From the NCBI GenBank assembly GCA_026315105.1, contig CM048744.1, forward strand, positions 976,634,721-976,698,720: a stretch of DNA of 64,000 nucleotides, written 5' to 3'. Below are positions 32,758 to 43,388 of the stretch, in pieces. The translations under genes and the position numbers were made by a program. Positions within the stretch are counted from its first letter, which is position 1; each line of letters begins with the position of its first letter. Origin of the DNA: Locusta migratoria (taxonomy: Eukaryota > Arthropoda > Insecta > Orthoptera > Acrididae). Under the pieces are notes generated by a model. That model saw only the letters and a program-made list of their open reading frames with translations. It did no database searches and was not told the DNA's origin.

Positions 32758-33859
32758 TCGAGTGTAATTTTTGCTGAAAACTTTACCCTTTTAGTCAGAA
32801 AGCAGAAGAATATTCAATAAAATGCAAGAATTTTTTTCATAAAATCAATGAAAAAAAATCACAGAAAGATGTAGTAGTCCTACAGGCTGTGGAAACAGAC
32901 AAGGTAAGAAATACTTGGAGGTAAAATAATGTACTTTTCTTACTAAGATTGAAGATTGAAAAGACGTAAATTTGAATACTGCCTCAACTGAAGCACACGG
33001 TACCACCCATCAACATTGACCCTTCATAGTGGTGACTTGTAGGACTCGTAACACAGATCAATAGCAACTTTAGTCTTGAATGTGTCATTACTTTTTAAAA
33101 ACTGATCAATTTACATTCAGCTTTTCATCTACCAAATACCACGATTTGATTAAAAAAAAAAAAAAAAAATAATAAATAAAAAAAAAAGTGGAAAAAAAAT
33201 GGAAAATGGTTGGCAGAGCACTGTGATGAAGGGAAGTTTCTTTGTGCACAATGTAAATTTTATTTTATGAGTTTTGTGTATTGAGAAGGGCATAATTTTA
33301 CAACGCAATTGCACCCATCTGGTTTGGCCCATGATGCCAACAACATGGCAGAAAACCTGTATTTCAGTCAAACCAAATACAAATAAACAATGTTTCATTT
33401 GATTTGTGTTTGTAATTAATGCTTGGGGCTTGTTAAAATTTTACTTCCCATCCCAATAGCCTCACCTGATTTGCCAAGATCTTAATGTTTTTAAAAACCC
33501 ATAAAACATGGAATGTTTCAAAGACACCATATAAAGTAAATACATAACACTGTTCCTGCTCTATGTTAACAGGTTCTTGATATACCTTAGTCTATTCAGT
33601 AAAACTAAAGGCCCTTGTAAAACAAACAACTCACCACCACATAGGCTACTACCTAGCACACCAATGCCACAGGTGGAATAAGCCTACAAATGGCCCATAG
33701 AAAGTCTCCCCCCCCCCCCCCCCCACACCTTTCTTCAGTTTAGTATGTCCCTGCCCATTAGGTCATGGGTCAAAGCAAACAGGTGGTATAAGGACCTTCG
33801 GTAAAGCTATTGCCTAAATATTTAGGAGAATTAAAGTATCTTGAATGAGAGCAACCAGT
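32758..33859. other. Intron 1 DNA, low complexity
   Basis: Poly-A/AT-rich tract at 33150-33195 and poly-C of about 18 bases at 33707-33724. No gene seen. Confidence 0.5.
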
Positions 33860-34200
33860 CGCCTTTTATTTAAAATGTTTTTATTACATTTCTTCCATTA
33901 CCGTTTTCGATATGCCTAGCATATCATCATCAGATGGTGAATGGTCTTTTATATTACAGATGGTGTGTAGTGGAATTTGTGTTATCCATAAAACCATTGT
34001 CACAGATGGTAGCATGCACACATTAATTGTGCTGCTATGCAATTCACTCGTATTACACAGCATAACTGGTAGCATGCACATATTTATTGCTCAGCTAAAC
34101 ACTTTATACATGCTGCACCAAACAGTTTCCACGACTGGTTGCGTCATTCAAGATACCTTATTTCACCACAGTCGCAGTGTTCCTCATCCATAATGGATAA
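33860..34200 (-). mobile_element. PLE-like terminus, separate family
   Basis: Minus strand shows an intact hammerhead-like core (33895-33937) and upstream a duplicated segment containing GGTAGCATGCACA (near 34008 and 34069). No coding part attached. Confidence 0.5.
33895..33937 (-). ncRNA. Hammerhead ribozyme-like motif, best stem II
   Basis: Order: CCAU (stem I), CUGAUGA, extra U, stem II GAUAUGC-UAG-GCAUAUC (7 perfect pairs), GAAA, ACGG, UA, AUGG (stem I return, 4 pairs). Core complete; helix III is a single A-U pair closing a four-base loop. Sense to carboxypeptidase Q intron 1. Confidence 0.6.
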
Positions 34201-34799
34201 AAGTTTTACATAGGAGAATGGACAAAGAGGGAAAGATAAATGTTTGAAAATTAGCCCCTGCATACAAATCAACACAGGACAGGTACAAAAAATTAACAAT
34301 ATCCCACATTATCAAAATCAGAAGTTATAATAGAGATTTAAAACAGGAAGAACTATGTTATGGAGTATTATTTTTAATAATATGGAAGAGTTGAAAGAAC
34401 TTTAAAGAAATTAAGATTTTTACGAAAATTCTTAGACACAAGAAGACAACTGAAGGAACTTTAAAGAGTAAAATGAAAAACAAGGAGTTCTACAAGTACA
34501 CCAAAAATGTCATGGACAGAAACTGGAAACATCTAAACGGGTAGACAAGGTCGAAAGAGATGTGCAATAAACTGGTATTACATTAAATATTTTTCAGGAC
34601 AGAATAATTCACAAGTTGAATCAACAGAATAAAATAATTTGTAGGTAAACCAGTAAAAAGGAGCTTTCTAACCTCCCCTCTCCTATTCTTCTCACTACAG
34701 AAAAATTTGTGAGAGCAGCCATGCAAGTGTTATGTCATCATCAACTAAAACTGATTATGCATTTACTGTTCAGTCTGGAGCATAGTCCCCATTAAAAAA
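34201..34799. other. Intron 1 DNA, nothing recognised
   Basis: AT-rich sequence without motif-bearing frames. Confidence 0.5.
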
Positions 34800-35745
34800 C
34801 TCCTCCACAATCCTCCATTTAATGCGAACATTGATTCCTAGCCTGATGTTAAACTTGCTACTTCAAAAAGTTCTTCATCAATTCCAAGTACTTTCTCCTT
34901 GGTCCACCTCAATTTCTCCTACCAAACCCCGAGTCTCTTTGTTAATCTTGCTTCTTCCATGTTTCTAAAATAACCCCATCACATAGTACTAGTTGCTCTA
35001 ATGCTTCATCATTAATGTTCACTTCCTTATTATGCAACTGTTCTCATCTATCAGTACCTACAATCATTCTTGCTAATTTCATATATGTAATGTCGACCTT
35101 ATTAATAAGGTAAACTGTATCGATTCAGCTATCACTCCATCACAAATAAGTTGATTGAAAGATTGACCCGAGCACTGTTAATTTTGTCCTATTATCGACT
35201 TCCTTCTTGCAAAAGAGAATAGATCTTAGCTGACTGCTCACTGCACTAGCTTTGCTACACTTCGATTCCAATTCTTGTGAGAAAGTACATCCTAAGTTCT
35301 TGAAACTTTGTTCCTCCAATTTGGCACTCAATCCATCTCAATCTCTCTCTCACAGATATTACTTTCAAATTAGAGATGCTGATCGTACCATAACCCTCAC
35401 ATCTCCGATTGAGCTATAAAAAATTTGTCTGTAACCTTCAAATCAAATCTGCCACCACAACTAAATTGTATGCAAATGGGAGACCTCTTATTTTGTTTTC
35501 ACCTATTTCAGTTTCACCTTGTTAGTTTATCGTTTTTAACAATGATCCATAAATTAATAAAAACAACAATGGAGACAGATAACACAGTCATAAGCCTTTT
35601 CTAGGTCTGTAAGACAAAGATATGATTCCCTACTCATAGCAGTTCTCCATTATCTACCATAAGATAAAGATCTGGTCCTGTCAGCTTCAAAGAGGTCTAA
35701 CCCAACACTGATTTTCATCCAGCTTGTCTTCAACTAATATTCGAA
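34800..35745 (-). mobile_element. Decayed RTE-like LINE, reverse transcriptase part
   Basis: Broken minus-strand frames show RSPICIQF, a FKNLGC.FS..LE motif (about 35300), SSQLRSILFCKKEV and QSTYL, in the order of RTE-type reverse transcriptases. Probably the same element as 37340-38900, interrupted by the PLE and gypsy pieces between. Confidence 0.45.
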
Positions 35746-36445
35746 CTTTCCTTTCAACAATACCTGAGAAGTGATTCTTCAGTTTCTCCCGGCGTATTTG
35801 ATGATCAAAATATCCACGGGTGTACTGCCGGTCTATAGTGTCCAACGGGCACAATATTTCGGCGATCATACATGTCGCCATCATCAGGTGAACTGACGGA
35901 CTGAGCTCCTGGAAACGCGCCGGCACGGAGATCCGCACGCTACGGCTGCTCGAAGGGAACTGGGTTCTAGCCCGGTAGCGGGCCATTTAAATACCCTCGG
36001 CCCGCGGAGCGACCCCTCCGCGGCCCGCGCCGCGGCCGCGCAGTGGGACCAATTGCGCCGGCATCTGAGAAGACGTCGGTGTGAGGGCTCTGTCCGCCGT
36101 GGTCGTCACTTCATTACGTTTGCTAGATTTACTCTTAATTAACCCAATCGCTGGTTCCCAAGCTTTGCTAAGATTATAGCCAGAGTCACGGTTTATGAGG
36201 TCGTCACTTGTGCGAATTTCAATGGCCTCTCTAACGACGCAGTCCCAGTATCTCGACGTCTGTACCAGAATCCTAGTGTGTTCATACTCCATGGCGTGAT
36301 TCTCCGACAAACAATGTTCAGCGACCGCCGACTTGCTCGGATACATCAATCGTGTGTGCCTCTGGTGTTCAACACATCGATCCTCGACGGTACGCATCGT
36401 CTGTCCAATATATGACTTTCCACACTGACACTGAATCTGGTACAC
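35746..36445 (-). mobile_element. PLE fragment with GIY-YIG domain and terminus
   Basis: Minus strand encodes VYQIQCQCGKSYIGQTMRTV, RHTRL...AVAEHCLS and ILVQTSRYWDCVVREAIEI, the GIY-YIG nuclease of a PLE family different from the 8 and 27 kb copies, followed by a tail (DRALTPTSSQMPA...) and a hammerhead-like core at 35850-35890. The nuclease frame is open for about 150 codons. Upstream of VYQIQ the sequence differs from the 63.9 kb copy, so this copy is truncated at about 36445 against gypsy-like DNA. A close relative lies at 63628-64000. Confidence 0.75.
35850..35890 (-). ncRNA. Hammerhead ribozyme-like motif, intact core
   Basis: Order: CAC, CUGAUGA, extra U, stem II GGCGA-N9-UCGCC (5 perfect pairs), GAAA, UA, UU, GUG. 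Same architecture as the other PLE families here. Sense to carboxypeptidase Q intron 1. Confidence 0.55.
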
Positions 36446-37335
36446 GGGAAAGCGGGCGTGTACCAGATCACAAGAATCACAAGTGTTACGCCGTGTGCGA
36501 CCTTTAGTAGTACCACCACTGCACAGGATAAAAAAGTGGTGACAAGGGCTTCCCCACCATGCAAGTTTGTTCCACAAGCAAGGGTCCCGAATTTATCAAG
36601 TTACGGCAGCAACAGTTGCTCCGGCAAAACAAACAGTGGGAGCTCCTACAGCAACAGCAGATAGCAGCAGGCATTACTTCTACAGCTTCTGCAAAATCAA
36701 GTCGGCGTCTGCTGTGACATCACGTCTCCCTCCGTCCTCTTCCTTCGATGAAGCAAATGAAAGTCGGGAGGTTTGTTTATGACGTCTTGAACTCTTATGG
36801 CAGGCTGAGTAAAATTCAGCCAGCATGTGTCAACATCGGCCACCAGCACGCTATGCTACCACTACCGGTGACAGCGGCCGACAGTACACAGCTCGTCACA
36901 TTTCAACTGGATTTCGACAGTGTCACCGTGTCTCTAATCATCGAGGACACATACTGGTGCATTTGCTCCCAATGCTGTGTGCACCACAGCACACGGTGGT
37001 GACGTACAGTAGTCAAATTATGGTTTAAGTTAAGTACAAAAGTGAAACTCTGAAGCTAACTTTGCTGGATGACTGCTAACATTTCTTGACTAGACACTTT
37101 CGAGCTTTTTGGTTTTACAATACAATACCGGGTCAACCTGCCAGGTCAGAATGTTGGATGGCACTATCCCATGGCAACCACCTGCGACAAGGCCCACGAG
37201 ACGAGGCACGGTGCTCACTACCAATAGCACTCTCTTCGTGCATATACGAGGACTGTCGCAAGTGTTACATTGTGTGCAAACTTTAGTAGTACTGCAGCCA
37301 CACATGATAGAAACATTTCAATTGTGGTATACTAT
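36446..37335 (+). pseudogene. Decayed Ty3/gypsy-like gag/protease remnant
   Basis: Plus-strand frames show a Gln-rich stretch (about 36600-36670), FDEANESREV, and later TFQLDFDSVTVSLIIEDTYW (36897-36960), which resembles a retroviral-type protease with the DTG site altered to DFD. A segment around 36470-36530 recurs in diverged form at 37259-37312. Assignment is tentative. Confidence 0.35.
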
Positions 37336-37339
37336 CTAA

Positions 37340-38900
37340 CCACTTGAGACTTGACGTTCCACTTTATTTGAAGATTTCTAAATTAATTTAATCTAAGCCA
37401 GTCAGCTAATTCCATTATACTTCCTATACCACTGTACATCAATATCTGAAATGTTAATGAACATGTTTCCACATACATCTAGCAATGCTTCAAACTATGC
37501 CCAAAGACAACCCACAGGATTTACTAGCAGCTTTTCTGACCTGTCCAAAACCCTTCAATTCCTTCTTCCTTTCCTTTAGTAGACTGCTAATTCCACCCCA
37601 GACAAGTTTTCCAGAGGTTTGACCCAAAGTTGCCAATTATTTCCAAAGTCTTCCCATCATTTCTGATATCTATTTAGCTTTGTTTCTTTTTCAGTTTAAC
37701 TTTCTCTGTCAGCCTGTGTTCTAGTATGAAGCTATTTATGATACATCTTCTTTTTCCTGCTGCTTGTTACCTTGACTCTTGCCATTCCATCAAGCTGGTT
37801 GCTTCTTTCTGTCTTTACAAGCTATTGTCCAAAAACACTATCGAGCCACTTCTAGTAGTATGTATTTTTACCTTGTCCATTCCTTTTCCAATTACCGTAC
37901 TGTAAATGACTACATTCATCTAACCTATATCTTTCTGAGATCACTGTTATGTACTTTTACCCAATTACCTTGTCCTGGAGTTTCTCCCCTCTTATCATTC
38001 TACATATGGACCTGCATGCTGCCTTTTTGGTCTCACAGGACCACTTTAAATAATGATCAGTGTCAACAAAGAATCATCTGAATACAAGTGTGTTCCTGAT
38101 TGCTTTTCTGAATTCTTGACCTTTTCATTTCACAGTCAATAAGAGATCTGATACCCATGCCTTCCCAAATATATTATGCTTAAAATTTAATAATGTGTGT
38201 CATCACTAATTCCATATTGGCACAGAAATGGAACAGCTGTTTTCTGTTCCTGTTGGCCTCCATATCCTCTCTAAACTAACCCATAACCTTTGTATACCCT
38301 TCTGTTCAGTCCTATATTGGCATTGAAATCACCCATAAGCAAAACACTGTTGTGGTCCTATAACAAAATTGAAGAGTGTGTGATAAAATCTGCCCATCTC
38401 ATTTTGATCTGTCCCTTCCATAAGGCAAGTATAATGACACAATCCTAATTTTCTTTCTGGAGACTGCCAAATTTATCCACATCAGTTGTTCATTTACACA
38501 CTTTATTGTAACGAAGGTCGTTTCAATTGTTTTCCTTGTGGAAACCCTACATCCCATCGTGCTCTTCCTGTTTTGACCCCTGACAGGCAGATCTTACATT
38601 CTCATACTTCATTTTCATTCTCTGCCTTTATCCGAATGACACTAAAAGCTAAAACATCTAACCCCTCCTTATTAGCAGTGTCTACAAGCTCTAACTCCTT
38701 CCCATATCATTCCAGATTATTTTCCAAGTCATGTGTGAGGAATCTCTGGTCTGTCAATTAGAGGTGGGACTCAGTCACCTCCAAAGGTCTGAGACATTTT
38801 TCTCTGATTGTTGCTATCATCAGACCAAAGTACCAGCAAGGCAGGTTGCTAATTGTATTTGCCCAGGTTCTCTTTAGGTTTTACCCCTAATAGTTGAAGT
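37340..38900 (-). mobile_element. Decayed LINE endonuclease part
   Basis: The minus strand has MGDFNANIGLNRR (MGDFN at 38322-38336), a hallmark of LINE endonucleases, with upstream and downstream pieces in broken frames (WQLWVKPLENLSGV near 37620). Likely the 5' half of the RTE-like LINE at 34800-35745. Confidence 0.45.
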
Positions 38901-38949
38901 ACAAGGTGTTAATTTTTTTATTTATTGAATATTGTTATAATATGGTGTC

Positions 38950-39173
38950 AATACACAAGTGAAATGAAATGAGTGTATGGCTTTCTTGGCCAGGAGATCC
39001 CTTGCGGGATTGTTCGGCAGCCTTAGTGTAAGTCTTTTTATTGGACGCCGCGCGGGCGACTTACGTGTCAATGATGATTAAGACAACACACAACACCCAG
39101 TCCGCTGTCGGGAATCGAACCCGGGCCTCCTGCGTGGTAGTCAGCGACACTACCGCTGAGCTACAGAGATGGA
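38950..39173 (-). mobile_element. tRNA-derived SINE, second family
   Basis: Minus strand begins with a tRNA-like head: A box GTAGCTCAGCGG and B box GGTTCGATTCC near 39170-39105, then a body with CCGCGCGGCGTCC and CCCGCAAGGGATC and a tail ATTTCATTTCA. Clearly distinct from the other SINE family. A functional tRNA is not supported because acceptor pairing is poor. Confidence 0.65.
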
Positions 39174-39457
39174 CAAGTGATCAACGTAGACAGGTAGACA
39201 GACACAGAAGTTTTAACTCCCGCGAACACTACAATTGCACTTTCGATATATATCAATTCATGTCAGACTACTTCAAATGCAAATATTCTTGAAAATAACA
39301 TAGAAATTAAACATTATTTTCAATATGTTTCCCTCTTATTTACAGTTTTCAAACTTTTAACAATGGAAAATCTGATAAGAATATTAATAATGGAGGATAG
39401 GTGAGAGTCTCACTGAGCTTCTGACAGACACGAAAATAGGAAATCACATTCACACAA

Positions 39458-39489
39458 CTTAAATTTTCAGCCATGGCCTTCGTCAGAAA
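39458..39489 (-). ncRNA. Hammerhead ribozyme-like motif, intact core
   Basis: Order: UUU, CUGACGA, extra A, stem II GGCC-AU-GGCU, GAAA, AU, UU, AAG. Core complete, but stem II has a tight loop and stem I is weak. Sense to carboxypeptidase Q intron 1. Confidence 0.45.
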
Positions 39490-39577
39490 AAGAAATACAT
39501 ACATTCACGCAATTACTCAGACAACTATACACACATAACTATCATGACTGGTCACTCCAGCAACACAAACTACAGTT

Positions 39578-39609
39578 TTTCTGATGAAGGCCATGGCTCA
39601 AAATTTAAG
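39578..39609 (+). ncRNA. Hammerhead-like motif, one core change
   Basis: Same family as 39458-39489 but with CAAA in place of GAAA. Antisense to carboxypeptidase Q. Confidence 0.4.
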
Positions 39610-39640
39610 TTGTGTGAATTTGATTACAGTTTTCAATGAT

Positions 39641-41267
39641 ATACATAATCAGTCTTAAAGTTGAGAGCACACACACATGTAATAGCCAAGCAGTTAAAGT
39701 TCTTTAGTGTGTTGGTAGTCAAGTACTTGTCTTGGAAATATCACATACACAATATATGTACTTTAAAGACTCAGATAAAGCATTTCCTAATGAGAAATAT
39801 GGAAGGAAGAATGAAGAAAGGCACATTAAGGTTTAACAACAGTTCAATGTGAAGATCATTAGCCTGGAAGAAAATCAGCCACACCTTTTTCATGGAAATC
39901 ATTGTGGCATTTGCCTGAGCCAACTGAGGAAAATCTCACAGATCCTAAATCAGGATGGCCAGGGCATAATTGAAGACCGCAATACGACCTGTCAATTTAG
40001 ACCAATGACGACATATCTGAGTGTCACAAGACACGCTACATAGATATACCAACTACCAATTGAGAAACACTGTCAACAAATACAAAAATATGGGTTAATT
40101 TCTTAATACTTAAAACTCTGTTAACCTATACCTAAAAAATCAGAGTGAAGCTACAGATCACTTTTTAAACAAAATCATAATTATACTCTGTTCTGCTTGT
40201 AAACAAACTGTCGTCTTTAACTCCGCCACCACATAATTACTCATGCCTTCTACAAACACGCACGCACCCCAAAACTACTGCACTGTGATGACGTCACAGG
40301 TCAAAGCTGACGGGAGGTATCCCCGTCTTCAGGTGAGCCAGCAAATCAACAATTTCATTCTAAAAGCAGAGGGTATCTTTTTATTGCTGGGCCCCAGAAG
40401 GTTTAAATGGGTACCCCCATAAACATAGGCCTTAGTCAGTACATAAAAATTAAATTGTCACATGATTACAGCACGTATTATTCCTATTTATACAACACAG
40501 CAACTAAACACAAAGTTTAGGTGCTTATGAGTAAATGTGTGACACAGAAGCAACAACAGAGTGCAAACTTGTGTCTTGTAGTTCTATTATGTTATTTGAC
40601 ACATATTTTTATTTGTAAATTTAAATATCATTTTAGTAGAAAACATACAATAGTACAATAAAGTATGTGACAGATGCATAAGTATAATATGAACAATGAA
40701 GATTGTTCATAACTATAGTGTGTTGATATGTAGGATAAACTGATCTGAGGTCAAATAAGTACCGTAGAATATTCTACATTAAGTATCAAGAACTTCTTAA
40801 TGTAGAAAACAGTGTAAAAATATGCAATGGCCGTTATTGACAATCACCAGTCTAAAACTCTACCAAGCATGCAATTATTTCCTCAATTTTTCACTTATTT
40901 TCCTCAAGCCATTAATTGCAGTTGCATATTATTTAACAAAATACCGGGCAATGTAGACACAATGACTAGAAATCAGAAACAGTACAGCAAATTAGGGAAG
41001 AGTTTCTCAAAGGGAGAAATACTTGTCCGACAACATATATTTTATGCCTATATACTAGCAGTAATTCTCAAAAAAGTTGAGAAAATCGAAGGTGAGATAT
41101 CTAGGGCCATGAATCGACAGTAAATGAACCAGCAGTTAGGTTGGTACATACTTTTCCGTTTCTCAGAATAGTACGTGTATAAAGATTAAAGCAATTACAA
41201 ATTTTCATAGGGATCACTAAACACGTTAAATGTATACGATGTATTAATCCAGTTCTACACTACTCAC
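39641..41267. other. Start of intron 1, nothing recognised
   Basis: A TGACGTCA (CRE-like) octamer lies at 40289-40296 about 1 kb inside intron 1. No coding motif or clear repeat was seen. Confidence 0.5.
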
Positions 41268-41623
41268 CTGATCCAGTGCGGAACGACAGCTTCTTCGCCA
41301 TGTACATTTTCTAAACCAATTTGGGTGGATTGGCTTAGCATGAAGTCAATTGCATTTTCTAGATTTTCAGACCCAGCTATTCTACTGCCAAATTTGTCAA
41401 CAAAGTACGCCAATGTTCTCCAGGTTCTTCCCCGAAATCTTCCATACACGATGCTGTCAATTATTTTATTCACAACTGGTTTATAATTCTGTATTTCCTG
41501 CCGCAGTGTTTCTGATACGGTACATTTCATGTCATCGCGATCACGCACTTCATTATCGAGCACTGAACAGTTGACAACGCACGAAAATGCAATAACGAAC
41601 AAAAATATAATATTAAACATCAT
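41268..41623 (-). CDS. CPQ: Carboxypeptidase Q-like, coding exon 1 with signal peptide
   Basis: The first ATG in frame is at 41623-41621, followed at once by a second ATG; further upstream the frame has only non-ATG codons and then a TGA. The start encodes a hydrophobic signal peptide (MMFNIIFLFVIAFSCVVNC), then an acidic stretch, then IIDSIVYG, RTWRTLAYFVDKFGSRIAGSENLENAI and GLENVHGEEAVVPHW, matching the pro-region and start of the mature enzyme in animals. Donor AG|GTGAGTA at 41267, phase 2. Total coding length over six exons is 1434 bases (477 residues; vertebrate homologues have about 472). The product is expected to be a secreted or lysosomal zinc dipeptidase. Confidence 0.92.
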
Positions 41624-41687
41624 CTTGCACGTAGCGTGTCCTGCATGTACGATCTTCAAACTAACTCTAATTCACGGCTTGACATGA

Positions 41688-41694
41688 TTTTATA
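41688..41694 (-). promoter_or_regulatory. TATA box, likely core promoter of carboxypeptidase Q
   Basis: TATAAAA on the minus strand, 65 bases before the ATG, preceded by a GGGCGG. A start site near 41660 would give a short 5' leader containing one out-of-frame ATG. A further untranslated exon upstream cannot be excluded. Confidence 0.45.
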
Positions 41695-41699
41695 AACAC

Positions 41700-42606
41700 C
41701 GCCCATGCAAACACCCCGAGACTCATGTTACATCAGTGCATGATAATATCTGAACTATAAACTGCTGATACTTTAAGCAAATTCAGGGGTTATGTACAAA
41801 CACGCAGAGGAAAAACACAATCGCCTTCAGTCAATGGAAATCAGCTGACCACGCCGATAGTTTTATGTAAGTATATCGAAGCACTGTCAAATATTATGTG
41901 TAATCTCATTCACGGCCTTCTCATTATCTAATAGCGTTGCTACACAACTTGACATTCCCGCGTCCGAATGGAATACAACTGGCCCAATCACAAGCGCCTC
42001 AGGACGCTCCTCGAAGTTTTCCCCTACAATATGTAAAACATAAACTACGGTGAAAAAACCGACTATTTAGATCACTAATAATCATGTTTCCTTTAAAATC
42101 TAAAACAGCCTTTGCAATAAAAATTCCTTTTAACGTCAGATGTGACAAATATGGATAAAGAAAACATTTCTAAATTATATTTTTGTTTTAGCCTTGATAA
42201 ATCCAAGGCGCAATTTTTGAACATCTGAATTGAATAGTATGTAAATATTGTGCTCTTAGATAAAAGTTTTATTGTTTTTCCCTCTGCATTTTACCGATAC
42301 CGTTATACCTACATATCGAACAACATTCGTATTTTGTCTATGAATGAATGAAATTATCCAGGAAGGTAGTCTTCATCTGGATCTAACATTTAATTAAAAA
42401 ATAATTTCAGTGATCCAATAGTTCTTGGTTCATTAGCGAGTATCAGTACCTACAGCCACATCGTCGTCTTTCATCCTTGTCCTACAGAAAGAACTCAATT
42501 AAGTCTCAAATAACCTATTATTTTCTTTTTCAAATAGATGGTTCATTAACTAGGTCTATGTTCGTTTCATTTCTTTAAAACACACTTCTGGAATTTCTCA
42601 TCGTTT
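41700..42606. other. Upstream flank, nothing recognised
   Basis: AT-rich DNA upstream of the carboxypeptidase Q promoter. No gene or repeat identified. Confidence 0.5.
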
Positions 42607-42616
42607 TATTTTTCAT

Positions 42617-43011
42617 CTAACGATTATTTTGACGAATCAGCAATACAACGGAAAAGCTGATATTATAGGCATAGAGAGTGGTAATTAGAAACAGTATGAA
42701 AAGTTCGACGTAGTGTAGGTTGTACTGAGGAACAGTTGTTAACAATAATTGCTTGTTATTAAAAAAATACGTTGCTTCGAATATAGAATCTATGTTGTAT
42801 GTTCCGCACCAAGTATATTCTCCTTGTACCGCTCTTCCAGCGTTCTGACTGTAAATTATATCTGTGGTTGCGCTGTTTCCGATCACGCCGTATTTCGATA
42901 TTACTTTGATTTGATTAACAATGAAGTTAGCCTTTAGGTCAATACGCCTATAAATTCAAACAGCTTACGAGAGTCAAATTTGCTACAAGTGTTCTCCGTT
43001 TGGTTAGCTGA
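42617..43011 (-). pseudogene. Unrecognised reading frame with C-terminal membrane segment
   Basis: I do not recognise this protein. On the minus strand a frame runs from about 42949 to TAG at 42617. It encodes RIDLKANFIVNQIKVISK, then GVIGNSATTD, a YTWCGTYN block, and near the end one strongly hydrophobic segment of about 20 residues (FILFLITT...) followed by a short basic tail. AATAAA lies only a few bases after the stop (42607-42612). Just upstream, another frame (43011-42950) reads NQTENTCSKFDSRKLFEFIG and follows a good acceptor-like TTGTTTTCAG, and it would join the main frame after a one-base shift; alternatively TTATAG at 42953 is a true acceptor. Either a broken gene or an exon. A SINE sits upstream at 43181. 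Confidence 0.4.
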
Positions 43012-43180
43012 AAACAAACAAAAATTTTGCGCAGAAGGCTTCTAGCCGTTAGTTTTTGACTTTGTGTGCGAACCTTGCTACCGTTAAATGAGCAATTTGG
43101 GTTTCGTTCTCTAATTCGGTTAGAGGAAACCAAAGTACGAACTTGTAATGTAAAACGAGCCGCTGTTCTTCCTGCTCTTT

Positions 43181-43377
43181 TGTACTGTATTGTTTGTTGA
43201 GCTTAAGGGACTTAACTGCGGGGTCATCAGTCGCTAAACTTACAAACTACTTATGAACTACCTTATACTAAAGACGGCACAAACATCCATACCCGAGGGG
43301 GGATTCGAACCCCAGACCGTAGCGGCCGTGCAGACTGTGACTGGCGCGCCGCAGACCGCTCCGCCACTGCGGCCGGC
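43181..43377 (-). mobile_element. tRNA-derived SINE
   Basis: Full copy: tRNA-like head with B box GGTTCGAATCC-type sequence (around 43300-43315), body CTTAGTATAAGGTAGTTCATAAG and tail. Flanked by an 11-base target duplication TCCTG(C/T)TCTTT (43170-43180 and 43378-43388). Confidence 0.75.
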
Positions 43378-43388
43378 TCCTGTTCTTT

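Larger units (their letters stand above)
39390..39640. mobile_element. Two PLE termini as an inverted repeat
   Basis: Arms 39439-39490 and 39576-39630 are complementary and each holds a hammerhead-like motif facing outward. The left (minus) arm also has GTGAGA at 39408-39413, 45 bases past its core. Same family as the 4.5 kb fragment. Confidence 0.55.

Noticed and set aside
39105..39172. Functional tRNA gene
   Set aside because: Good A and B boxes but poor acceptor pairing, and a SINE body follows.
40289..40296. CRE site (TGACGTCA) as a regulatory element
   Set aside because: A single 8-base match inside intron 1 is expected by chance in 64 kb.
41624..41659. Earlier start for carboxypeptidase Q at TTG 41659
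   Set aside because: Not an ATG; the first in-frame ATG at 41623 is followed directly by the signal peptide.
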